Shown here in pieces: positions 17,102 through 24,641 of a stretch of DNA of 64,000 nt. The first letter of the stretch is position 1; every line of letters begins with the position of its first letter. The position numbers and the translations under genes are program-made. Source of the stretch: QHXW01 sp963768075 (GTDB lineage: Bacteria > Acidobacteriota > Terriglobia > Bryobacterales > Bryobacteraceae); NCBI GenBank assembly GCA_963768075.1, contig CAVYHD010000021.1, forward strand, positions 62,001 to 126,000. The letters are read 5' to 3'. Below the pieces are notes generated by a model. The model did not search any database, was not told the origin of the DNA, and worked only from the letters and a program-made list of their open reading frames with translations.

Positions 17102-17841
17102 CGCGCTCTAACGGATAGGAGCGGATTCTCGATAGAAAATCAGGAGTTGAGGTCTCCGTGCCCCCAAGTAGTGAGCCCGGCCAACTTACCCCTGCGCGCT
17201 TCGCGCCGTCTCTCTCAGGCACCGCGCGCAGTTGCGCTTCTTCCAGGCGCTTGGCTTCCTGCCATGTGTAGATCATGCGGTGAATCACGGTGATATTCGA
17301 GAGCACGGCGATCACCCAGAGCACCGGCGCCATGCGGTCGAACAGCGCGCCGATGATAATCAGCACCACGCGCTCCGGCCGCTCGAGGAAGCCCACTTTG
17401 CATTGCGGAATCGTACACTCGGCGCGAGCCCGCGTGTAGCTCACCATCACCGACCCGGTCATCACGATCGCCGTCAGCACAATATAGAAGAACCGGTTGA
17501 TCGAAGCATAGTAGACCAGCAGGCCCATGAACAGCGCCAGGTCGGAATAGCGGTCCAGCACCGAATCGAAGAAGCCGCCGAAACGCGTCACGCGGTTGGT
17601 CTCGCGCGCCACGCGCCCGTCCACCATATCGAACAGGCCCGCCAGGATCACCACGACTCCCGCCCAGCGGAAATTGCCCGCCGCGAACAGAAACGCCGCC
17701 CAGATATTGATCAGCAGGCCGATGAAAGTCAGAACATTGGGATGAATGCGCGACAGCGCCAGCGCGCCGACAATCCTGTCTGATGATCTTGCCGCAAACC
17801 AAGCCGATCCCGCGCGTGTAAGTCATGGCGTCTCGTTTCAT
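17052..17841 (-). CDS. CDP-alcohol phosphatidyltransferase family protein (one frameshift)
   Basis: Membrane enzyme that exchanges CMP on a CDP-lipid for an alcohol, as in PgsA or archaetidylinositol-phosphate synthase homologues. Reading from ATG 17841 gives a short N terminus to CGKII. One extra base near 17783 shifts the frame, and DRIVGALALSRIHPNVLTF with five to six membrane helices follows. The full signature D-x2-DG-x2-AR-x8-G-x3-D-x3-D is present, starting at DMVDGRVAR. The C-terminal 40 residues after KRAG overlap acpS and look non-conserved, so the true stop may be earlier. Which phospholipid it makes cannot be told from sequence. Confidence 0.8.
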
Positions 17842-18300
17842 TTCGTGGATGGTGGCCAGTTCCAGGATTTCGAACTCTCGCATTCCTCCGGGGATCTGCA
17901 CCTTAACAACGTCGCCTACTTCTTTTCCGAGCAGGCCGCGGCCAATCGGCGAGGTCGTGGAAATCTTGCCGTTAGCGGCGTCGGCTTCCTCGCTCGTCAC
18001 CAGATTATACGTAATCTCCTCGTCCTTGTTGACATCGAGCACCACGACGCGGGAACCGAGGCCCACGCGATCGTGCGGGATCTTCGAGAAATCGATCATC
18101 GACAGGTCCGCCAGGCGCTGTTTGAGTTGATTCAGCCGGGCGTTGACGAAGCCCTGCCGCTCTTTGGCTGCGTGATATTCGGCATTCTCGCTGAGGTCGC
18201 CGTGGGCGCGCGCCTTCAGAATCTCTCGGGGCAGTTCATTGCGCAGCTCGTACTCCAGCGTCGCAATCTCATCCTGCAGTTTTTTCTTGAAGTCGGCCAT
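17838..18300 (-). CDS. greA: transcription elongation factor GreA
   Basis: Rescues backtracked RNA polymerase by stimulating transcript cleavage. The N-terminal coiled coil carries the conserved acidic tip region, DLSENAEYHAAKERQ at residues 35-49. The globular domain has GSRVVVLD and TTSPIGRGLLGKEVGDVV. The frame as given runs on without a stop into the next gene. An ATGA overlap with the phosphatidyltransferase start at 17841 would end GreA after about 153 residues. That needs one extra base near its 3' end (463 bp is one more than 154 codons). The end is therefore inferred; the N-terminal 150 residues are secure. Confidence 0.88.
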
Positions 18301-18424
18301 CGACCGAAAAACGCTCCTACTCGCACATTATAGGCTTTGCGCGGCGATCTTTGCCCGGTTGATTTGTGACACTTGGCCGGGAATGGCTGGCCTTGCCAGC
18401 GTCCTTCCCCATCCGGCGCGGCAT

Positions 18425-19531
18425 TCAGTCTTCGACGATCCGTCCTTCTCGATTCAGCCGCAGCCTCAGCCCGCGCCATTCCACCGTCGATCCCACGAGG
18501 CCTGCCAGCCACACGGCAAAGCCCCAAAGATCGCGCAAAGGAATCAGAAACCACAAACGCATGGCATCACGGTCCCGAAGCACGAGCCCGCCGGTCACGA
18601 CACCCGCCAGAAGGCGAATCGCGAGCACTACAGCGGCAACCGGCCACGCTCCCACCGCCGCTGCCAGCGCGGCCCAAACGCTCGCGTTTGTGATCGCGTA
18701 CCCAAGGTAGCCGCCTGCGCGCGAAACTCGGATCGTGCGCGACCAGCGGACCTGGTGCCGCCAGGCGGCGCCCCACGTATCGTCCGAGAGCCGCGTCTCC
18801 ACCACCGCTCGGGATAGATGGATGCGATAGCCCAGCTCCGTGATGTGCCGGCCGAGTTGATAATCATCCGCCAGGTAATCGCCAATCGCCGCGAACCCGC
18901 CGATGCGCTCGAGATCGGCCGCGCGCAGCGCCATCGTCGAGCCCAGGGCAAATTCCGCGATGCCGATCGCCCGCGCCACGAGCACTCCAGGAACAAAATC
19001 GGTCGAAATCCCGAGGGCTTCCCAGCGGGCCGGCCAGCTCAGCCCCGCCCCGCGGTAGAGACATGTCACCAGGCCGACTTTTGGTTTTTCGAGGGGAGCA
19101 ATCACCCGGCGCAGGTAGTCCGGCTCTACCACGATGTCGCTATCATTGATCACCAGCACCGAATGCCGCGCCATCCGCGCCAGTTCCGCGAGCGCCGCCA
19201 CCTTCCCGTTCGGCATGTTGCGCGGGCACTCCATTAGCCTTATGGAACGTTTGGGAAACTCCGCGGCCAGCCGCTCAATGTCCTCCCTCGCCGGATCTTG
19301 CGGATCGTTCAACCCAAACAGGATTTCGTATTCGGGATAATCCAGCAGCGCGTGCGAGCGGATCGCCGCGTAGAATTGCGGGTCCCGCCCGCGCACCGGT
19401 TTGAGAATCGAAACCGGCGGGTGGAAGTGGAATTCCTTCCCGTTCTTCGTCCACGCGCGCCGCAAGGCCGCCGCAAGCGCAATCAGGTGATAGATGCCCG
19501 CAAGAATGGCTGGAACGGTGAGGTAGGCCAC
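18425..19531 (-). CDS. hpnI: HpnI-like glycosyltransferase (hopanoid biosynthesis, GT2/GT21)
   Basis: Membrane-associated glycosyltransferase resembling ceramide glucosyltransferase and HpnI, which adds N-acetylglucosamine to bacteriohopanetetrol. The start is GTG at 19531, overlapping the previous stop. An N-terminal membrane helix is followed by PPVSILKPVRGRDP, NDSDIVVEPDYLRRV with the D-x-D metal site, and a second acidic motif in DYLADDYQLGR. Then comes HQVRWSRTIR, the RW motif of processive-type folds. Three to four C-terminal helices complete it. It ends a run of overlapping genes with hpnJ and two small transporters. Confidence 0.85.
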   Translation of the reverse strand: MAYLTVPAILAGIYHLIALAAALRRAWTKNGKEFHFHPPVSILKPVRGRDPQFYAAIRSHALLDYPEYEILFGLNDPQDPAREDIERLAAEFPKRSIRLMECPRNMPNGKVAALAELARMARHSVLVINDSDIVVEPDYLRRVIAPLEKPKVGLVTCLYRGAGLSWPARWEALGISTDFVPGVLVARAIGIAEFALGSTMALRAADLERIGGFAAIGDYLADDYQLGRHITELGYRIHLSRAVVETRLSDDTWGAAWRHQVRWSRTIRVSRAGGYLGYAITNASVWAALAAAVGAWPVAAVVLAIRLLAGVVTGGLVLRDRDAMRLWFLIPLRDLWGFAVWLAGLVGSTVEWRGLRLRLNREGRIVED

Positions 19532-19893
19532 TAGACCGTCAGGAGCCCGACGCCGGCGGCTACCAGTAGCACGCCCACCCAGCGCTTCGCCCCCACATGC
19601 TCTTTGAGCAGGTACTTCGCCAGAATGGTCTCCAGGATGTAGCTGGCCGCCGTCGCCGGGACCGCGAAACTCAGCTCGGCAATCGAAACCAGCGCCATGA
19701 AGGCGAAAAAAGAGAAGGCCATGGCCACAACCGACGCCACAATATAACGCGATTGCACCAGCGCCGCGGCCACCCGCCCCAGCGCGCCCGGCCGAAAGTC
19801 GTGGATTTCTCCGTGGTGCCGCATGCCCAGGGCTTGCAGCACGTTCCCCGCGGTCGTCGCGAGCACGATGATCCAGACCAGCAGCCACCTCAT
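19531..19893 (-). CDS. small 4-TM DMT/SMR-like membrane protein (ArnE/ArnF-like), first of a pair
   Basis: A 120-residue protein with four hydrophobic helices. The central motif AFMALVSIAELSFAVPATAASYILETILAK resembles EmrE and ArnE/ArnF family members; its parts include SIAELSFAVP and the Lys-Glu-His turn KYLLKEHVG. Proteins of this size work as dimers; ArnE and ArnF form a lipid-sugar flippase. It overlaps the neighbouring paralogue by 4 bp and hpnI by 1 bp, so the three are translated together. Moving a glycosylated hopanoid or its precursor across the membrane is a reasonable inference, not a demonstrated role. Confidence 0.78.
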   Translation of the reverse strand: MRWLLVWIIVLATTAGNVLQALGMRHHGEIHDFRPGALGRVAAALVQSRYIVASVVAMAFSFFAFMALVSIAELSFAVPATAASYILETILAKYLLKEHVGAKRWVGVLLVAAGVGLLTV

Positions 19894-20309
19894 GGGTGTG
19901 CCTCTTCGCCAGGTTTGCCCGCCGTGTTCGGATTGGTACTGCCCACGAGCGCAACGCCAATCATGATCAATAGAATGCCCGACCAGTGCGCCACCGAAAC
20001 AACCTCATGCAGCACAAACCGCCCGACAAGTGCCACCAGCACGTAGGCCATTGAAGTTACGGGCAGCACATAACTGAGATCCGCCCAACTCAGCAGCGCC
20101 ATGGTCGAGAGCAACCACACAATCAGGAGGGAGGTCCCTAAAGCGACCCATGGATTGAACAAGGCTCGTATATAAGGAACCGGCGAAAGCGACACTAACT
20201 CGCCTATGGACTGCATGCCGCGGCTGAGAAAAGAGTTCCCCAGCACATTCGTCACTACCACGATCGCCGTGAAGATGCGCGTTTTGGACCGGGGCGATGC
20301 GGGGGGCAT
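19890..20309 (-). CDS. small 4-TM DMT/SMR-like membrane protein, second of a pair
   Basis: A 139-residue paralogue of the next gene with four membrane helices. Corresponding motifs include LLSWADLSYVLPVTSMAYVLVALVG, where the shorter core ADLSYVLPVTS matches AELSFAVPATA of its partner, and the turn RFVLHEVVS. A hydrophilic N-terminal start (MPPASPRSKTR) and a short charged C-terminal tail differ from the partner, which would allow dual topology in a heterodimer. The stop overlaps the partner start by 4 bp, and it begins 15 bp after hpnJ. Confidence 0.76.
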   Translation of the reverse strand: MPPASPRSKTRIFTAIVVVTNVLGNSFLSRGMQSIGELVSLSPVPYIRALFNPWVALGTSLLIVWLLSTMALLSWADLSYVLPVTSMAYVLVALVGRFVLHEVVSVAHWSGILLIMIGVALVGSTNPNTAGKPGEEAHP

Positions 20310-20324
20310 ACGCGAGGAAGCGGG

Positions 20325-21782
20325 CTAGTCACCCGCGCTTGTGGCCGCCGCAGCCGCCTCGCGCTCGTTGTTGATGAAACGCCTCCGCTTGGTACGCAGC
20401 GCCATGTACTCCCGCGCCTCTTTGGCCAGTCGCCGCCGCTCGGCGCCGTCGAAGATCGCTTTGCGCACCATCCGCCAGATCACTCGCGGCCGGAAGTAGA
20501 ACTCGGCGTAAAACTGTTCGACCGAGTCCATCAACTCCGCCCGGTCGAGGTCCGGGTAAATGACATTGGGGAGCTGGTGCCCGCCTTCGTCGGTCAGCGA
20601 CTCGATGGTAATCAGGCCATTCTGCTTGGCGTAATCGTAGAACTCAGTCCCCGGATACGGGTGGGCCACCGAAACCTGAATGGTCTCGGTATCCAGACGC
20701 TTGGCGAAATCGATCGTTTTGCGGATGCTCTGGCGCGTCTCGCCGGGGAGCCCGATGATGAAGTCTCCATGAATCGTGAGACCGACCTTCTTGGCGTTGT
20801 CGGTGAAGCGCTCCGCCATGTCAATGGTCGCGCCCTTCTTGATGTTCTTCAGGATTTGCTGCTCGCCCGATTCGTACCCCACGATCATGAGCCTGCAGCC
20901 GGCGTCCTTCATGGCCTTGAGCGTGTCGTAATCGGTCGTCACACGCGAATTGCAGGACCATGTGAAGTTCAATGGCGCCAGCTTCTTGCACAGCTCAATA
21001 GTCCGCGCCCTCTGATAGTTGAAGGTGTCGTCGTCGAAGAAGATTTCCTTGGCTTGGGGATGGGCTTCCAGGGCGTAGCGCACTTCGTTGACCACGTCAT
21101 CGGTGGATCGCTGGCGCCAGCGGTGGCCGGAATGCGTCTGCGGCCATAGGCAAAACGTGCACATGGCGGGGCAGCCCCGCGTCGTGTACATGGAAATAAA
21201 CGGGTTGAGCAGGAACGGGACATTGTAGCGGGTAATGTCCAGGTCCCGCTTATAGACCTTCGTCACCCACGGAAGCGCGTCCAGATCCTCGATGTACGCG
21301 CTTTCCGTGTTATTAACCACATTGCCGTTCTTGCGGAAGCTGACGCCCGGAAGCTCTTCGAGCGGCTTGCCTTTGGCATAATCCGCAATCTGGTAGTCGA
21401 ACTCCCGGCGCACGATGAAATCAATGGCCTTATTGTTCAGCGTCTTTTCCGGCTCGATGGTCACCGGCGGCCCCACGAAGGCCACCTTTAGCTTGGGGTT
21501 AGCGTCCTTCATCATCCCCGCCATATCTACATCGACGTGGAACCCCGGAGCCGAGGTAAACAGCACCAGGAGCTCGAAATCCTTGGCCATGGCCACGGTC
21601 TGCTCAATCGAGATCCCGTGCGGTGGTGCGTCCACCACCTTGCTGTCCGCCAGCATCCCGGCCGGATAGCACAACCATACGGGGTACCAATAGGATTCGA
21701 TCTCGCGGGTCGCGGGCCAGCGCGAGCTGGCACCGCCGTCAAATTTCTCGAACGAGGGTGGATTTAAGAATAGTGTTCGCAT
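20325..21782 (-). CDS. hpnJ: HpnJ-like B12-binding radical SAM protein (hopanoid biosynthesis)
   Basis: Radical SAM enzyme resembling HpnJ, associated with side-chain modification of C35 hopanoids. The start chosen is MRTLFLNPPSFEKFDGG at 21782, the usual N terminus of the family; a frame extension upstream to 21860 looks non-conserved. An N-terminal cobalamin-domain-like region is followed by RGCPAMCTFCLWPQ with the CxxxCxxC cluster motif near residue 215. IFFDDDTFNYQRARTIELC and GDFIIGLPGETRQSIRKT are also typical. The C terminus is basic and helical. It lies directly upstream of two small transporters and hpnI, so a hopanoid pathway role is supported by context as well. Confidence 0.85.
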   Translation of the reverse strand: MRTLFLNPPSFEKFDGGASSRWPATREIESYWYPVWLCYPAGMLADSKVVDAPPHGISIEQTVAMAKDFELLVLFTSAPGFHVDVDMAGMMKDANPKLKVAFVGPPVTIEPEKTLNNKAIDFIVRREFDYQIADYAKGKPLEELPGVSFRKNGNVVNNTESAYIEDLDALPWVTKVYKRDLDITRYNVPFLLNPFISMYTTRGCPAMCTFCLWPQTHSGHRWRQRSTDDVVNEVRYALEAHPQAKEIFFDDDTFNYQRARTIELCKKLAPLNFTWSCNSRVTTDYDTLKAMKDAGCRLMIVGYESGEQQILKNIKKGATIDMAERFTDNAKKVGLTIHGDFIIGLPGETRQSIRKTIDFAKRLDTETIQVSVAHPYPGTEFYDYAKQNGLITIESLTDEGGHQLPNVIYPDLDRAELMDSVEQFYAEFYFRPRVIWRMVRKAIFDGAERRRLAKEAREYMALRTKRRRFINNEREAAAAATSAGD

Positions 21783-21804
21783 TTGATTCCCGTTCTCTCC
21801 GAAA

Positions 21805-22536
21805 TTACTGGCCCGAGCCGGCCACAACTGAAAGCGAGGGACTTCCAGCCAATGAGACATCGTGGAACCGAACTGTCAGCTCCGCCTTGCCCACCAGCCT
21901 GGTTTCTACGGTGCTCTGGATCTGCCGAGGGATCGCAAGCCCGTCTTGAATATCGTACTCCCGAACGAAGTCTATCCGCTTGACAAAAAAAGACGGGTTC
22001 TTCGCCAGCCGCCCCGATTCTCTCACCGGCAGACAGGTTTCCGCATCCAGCCATAGCTCGCCTTTGAACGTCCCCACGCGCTTTTTTCTCGGCGTCAAAT
22101 GAAAGACATATACGTGCCGGCCGCTGTCGCTGATCAACCCCTGATATCGAAATTTGTAGTTGGCCGGGGTTATGGCCATTGCGGGGTCGTTATCCGCTTG
22201 AGCCTGCACGTCGGCGGCTAAGTAGCGCGCGATTACCTGAGTCTTTACGGCGCCATCTCCCTCAAAATGAAGTATTTCGTAGGTTATGCGTCCCAATTCC
22301 GAGATGCGTCGCAGCGCATGCAGCCGGCCGTGCTTCTTCAGTTGTGGCAGGCTGGCTTCAATCTCCACCTGCATGGACGCCCCGCGCAAACGGGCACTCT
22401 GCGATAAGGACATCTTTGCATAGGTATCGATTACCGACAGGGGCGACTGTGGAGACGGCACCGCATGCAACAGGCACATTAACGGCGCGAATGGGACCAG
22501 GACCAGCCCGCTCCAATACTTGATATGTGTTTGCAA
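21805..22536 (-). CDS. exported LolA-like lipoprotein-sorting domain protein
   Basis: A 243-residue protein with an N-terminal hydrophobic segment (LVLVPFAPLMCLLHAV) that may be a signal peptide; C21 could allow lipidation, but the lipobox is poor. The rest is beta-rich with YKFRYQGLISDSGRHVYVF and ELWLDAETCLPVRESGRL. These resemble the LolA/outer-membrane lipoprotein-sorting fold seen in many Acidobacteria proteins. It is 22 bp upstream of hpnJ on the same strand, so it heads the hopanoid operon, where carrying a lipid through the periplasm would fit. The family assignment is moderate. Confidence 0.55.
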   Translation of the reverse strand: MQTHIKYWSGLVLVPFAPLMCLLHAVPSPQSPLSVIDTYAKMSLSQSARLRGASMQVEIEASLPQLKKHGRLHALRRISELGRITYEILHFEGDGAVKTQVIARYLAADVQAQADNDPAMAITPANYKFRYQGLISDSGRHVYVFHLTPRKKRVGTFKGELWLDAETCLPVRESGRLAKNPSFFVKRIDFVREYDIQDGLAIPRQIQSTVETRLVGKAELTVRFHDVSLAGSPSLSVVAGSGQ

Positions 22537-22548
22537 TGCTTTAGTTTA

Positions 22549-22581
22549 CCAATCAGCCAAGGATCTAATCAATCTGATTGG
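22549..22581. promoter_or_regulatory. inverted repeat upstream of the LolA-like/hpnJ operon
   Basis: CCAATCAG at 22549-22556 and CTGATTGG at 22574-22581 are perfect inverted copies around a 17-base spacer. The left arm lies 12 bases before the operon start codon. It could be an operator or a 5'-UTR hairpin. Confidence 0.45.
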
Positions 22582-22667
22582 ATGCGCGAACGGGGGTTTG
22601 GTTCCCGCGGACGGGCATTTTCAGCCCGTCCATCGGTTGCGGCCGACTATTGGACCGAAATCATGCA

Positions 22668-24143
22668 CTACGATGCCCTAGCGACGGCGGACTTCCATTC
22701 GCCGAATAGGCGCTCGCGGGTGGCGGAGGGCATTTGCGGCTCGAAACGGCGTTCGGCACGCCAGAAGCTCTCAACCTCTGACAGGCTTTTCCAGAAACCG
22801 GTGGCCAATCCCGCCAGATACGCTGCTCCCAGGGCCGTGGTTTCGACGTCGACGGGACGAACCAGGGGCTTGCCCAGGATGTCGGCCTGGAATTGCATGA
22901 GGTGATCGTTCACCGCGGCGCCGCCATCCACGCGCAGCTCACTCAATTGTTCGCCGGAATCGGCCTGCATGGCCTCCACCAGCTCGCGCGTTTGATACGC
23001 GATGCTTTCGAGCGCGGCGCGGACGATGTGAGCGCGACCGGTAGAGCGGGTGAGGCCGGTGATGAGACCGCGGGCATCGGGGTCCCAGTGCGGCGCGCCC
23101 AGACCAACGAACGCCGGCACGAAATAGACGCCGCCGTTATCAGGAATGGAGGCGGCGAGGGCTTCCGATTCGGCCGCGGTGGCAATAGCGTTCAGCTCGT
23201 CGCGCACCCACTGAATCGCCGCACCGGCGATGAACACGCTGCCCTCGATGGCAAATTGCGGCTCGGCGCCGGTGGAGGCAGCGCGGGTCGCGAGCAGGCG
23301 GTTCTTTGACACCGGCTCGCGCCCACCGGCGTGCAGCAGGGCAAAACAGCCGGTGCCGTAAGTGTTTTTGGAAAGGCCCGAACGGAAACACGCCTGGCCC
23401 GCGAGCGCGGCCTGCTGATCGCCTGCGATGCCGGCGATTGGAATGCAGCCGCCCAGGTGCTCCGCGGCGGTTTCGCCGGCGACGGCGCTCGAAGGCACGA
23501 TGCGCGGCAGCATGGCGCGCGGCACGTCGAAGATGCGGAGCAGGCCGTCGTCCCATGCGCCCGTGGCCAGGTTCATGAGCATGGTGCGCGAGGCATTTGA
23601 GGGATCGGTGGCATGGATCGCGCCGTTGGTCAGCTTCCAGATGAGCCAGGTATCGATGTTGCCGAACAGCAAATCGCCGTTCTGTGCGCGGCCGCGGGCG
23701 CCGGGAACGTTTTCGAGAATCCAGCGAATCTTGCTGGCGGAAAAATACGCGTCGATTACGAGGCCGGTTTTGCGGGTTACGCCAGCCGCCTCGGGTGACG
23801 CCGCGAGCCAGGTGCAAAACTCCGCCGTGCGGCGGCACTGCCAAACAATGGCGGGAGCAACGGGCTCGCCCGTCGCGCGATCCCATACAACGGTGGTCTC
23901 ACGCTGATTGGTGATGCCGATGGCGACGATATCGGATGCCGCTACTCTGGCTCGCGTCAGCACGGTGCGCGCCGACTCCAACTGCGCGCGCCAGATTTCG
24001 AGCGCGTCCTGCTCGACCCAGCCCGGCTGCGGATAGCGGCAGGCAAACGGCACGGACTCCATGGCGACGCGGCGGCCTTCTTCATCGTAGAGAGCGGAGC
24101 GCGCGCTGGTGGTGCCTTCGTCAAGCGAGAGGATGAACGGCAT
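22668..24143 (-). CDS. glpK: glycerol kinase
   Basis: Phosphorylates glycerol to glycerol-3-phosphate with ATP. The 491-residue length is normal for the FGGY family. The start at 24143 gives the standard N terminus MPFILSLDEGTTSARS; the frame also extends upstream to 24185 without conservation. Other landmarks are GITNQRETTVVWDRATG, NIDTWLIWKL, GIAGDQQAALAGQ, KNTYGTGCF and the ATP-site ELRVDGGAAVNDHLMQFQ. It is divergent from a hypothetical gene with only 21 bp between start codons. No glpF or glpD neighbour is seen. Confidence 0.95.
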   Translation of the reverse strand: MPFILSLDEGTTSARSALYDEEGRRVAMESVPFACRYPQPGWVEQDALEIWRAQLESARTVLTRARVAASDIVAIGITNQRETTVVWDRATGEPVAPAIVWQCRRTAEFCTWLAASPEAAGVTRKTGLVIDAYFSASKIRWILENVPGARGRAQNGDLLFGNIDTWLIWKLTNGAIHATDPSNASRTMLMNLATGAWDDGLLRIFDVPRAMLPRIVPSSAVAGETAAEHLGGCIPIAGIAGDQQAALAGQACFRSGLSKNTYGTGCFALLHAGGREPVSKNRLLATRAASTGAEPQFAIEGSVFIAGAAIQWVRDELNAIATAAESEALAASIPDNGGVYFVPAFVGLGAPHWDPDARGLITGLTRSTGRAHIVRAALESIAYQTRELVEAMQADSGEQLSELRVDGGAAVNDHLMQFQADILGKPLVRPVDVETTALGAAYLAGLATGFWKSLSEVESFWRAERRFEPQMPSATRERLFGEWKSAVARAS

Positions 24144-24150
24144 GGGGGCA

Positions 24151-24158
24151 ATTATAAT
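24151..24158. promoter_or_regulatory. overlapping bidirectional -10 boxes between glpK and the hypothetical gene
   Basis: The 8 bases ATTATAAT contain a perfect TATAAT on the plus strand (24153-24158) and another on the minus strand (24156-24151). The start codons lie at 24165 (+) and 24143 (-), each about 7 bases from its box, so both transcripts could be leaderless or nearly so. No clear -35 match is seen for either; an AGAGGA site (24159-24163) before the plus-strand gene suggests translation from a longer message is also possible. Confidence 0.5.
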
Positions 24159-24164
24159 AGAGGA

Positions 24165-24602
24165 ATGTTTTTTCGCCGGGCACACACGAAGGCATTGACG
24201 TTTGAAGAGCGGCTGGAAAAGGTCCGGCAGGCTGGGTTTACCGTGGAGGCGCAGCCGGGATCACGCCGTGTGCGCATCAGCCGGGCGGGGTGCGCGGTGG
24301 TGCTTGACTTTGAAGACGCCGCGTCGCCGAAGGTGGTGGAACGTCCCGGAGTTATTACGGACGGCGAGATCGGCGCGCTGACGGACGGCGGTTATCAGAA
24401 GTTTTTTTTGACGCCAGGGGGGAAACACAAGCCGGCTCTGGCGCGCGACCTGACCGCGCTGCACGATTTCCAGGAGGACTTGCGGGAGGCGTTGGGCGAG
24501 ATCAGTTTGTATAACGAATCGCTGGGGACGGTATCGACCTTCTATTTGTACGACCGGGTGAAGGACCGGGATCACGGGGTGCCGAAGCGAGAGTGGGAGT
24601 AG
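24165..24602 (+). CDS. hypothetical protein (145 aa)
   Basis: A cytoplasmic-looking protein of 145 residues that I cannot assign to a named family. It has an N-terminal helix (ALTFEERLEKVRQAGFTVE), a short beta segment with RRVRISRAGCAVVLDFED, and a region with TDGGYQKFFLTPGGKHKPALA. A helix rich in Asp and Leu follows, ending near YLYDRVKDRDHG. No membrane segment or catalytic motif is obvious. Its codon use matches the neighbours, and an AGAGGA site precedes the ATG. It is divergent from glpK and upstream of the amidohydrolase. Confidence 0.75.
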   Translation: MFFRRAHTKALTFEERLEKVRQAGFTVEAQPGSRRVRISRAGCAVVLDFEDAASPKVVERPGVITDGEIGALTDGGYQKFFLTPGGKHKPALARDLTALHDFQEDLREALGEISLYNESLGTVSTFYLYDRVKDRDHGVPKREWE

Positions 24603-24641
24603 GAGCATGCTTTTCGGAGGCGCAGACCGGAATAGCCAATC

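Noticed and set aside
17215..18300. A GreA protein with a 200-residue C-terminal extension
   Set aside because: The extension is the phosphatidyltransferase region read out of frame; the signature DG-x2-AR motif appears in another frame after one base is removed.
18425..19960. A 511-residue glycosyltransferase
   Set aside because: The first 143 residues are the neighbouring small membrane protein gene read in another frame. The family N terminus begins at GTG 19531.
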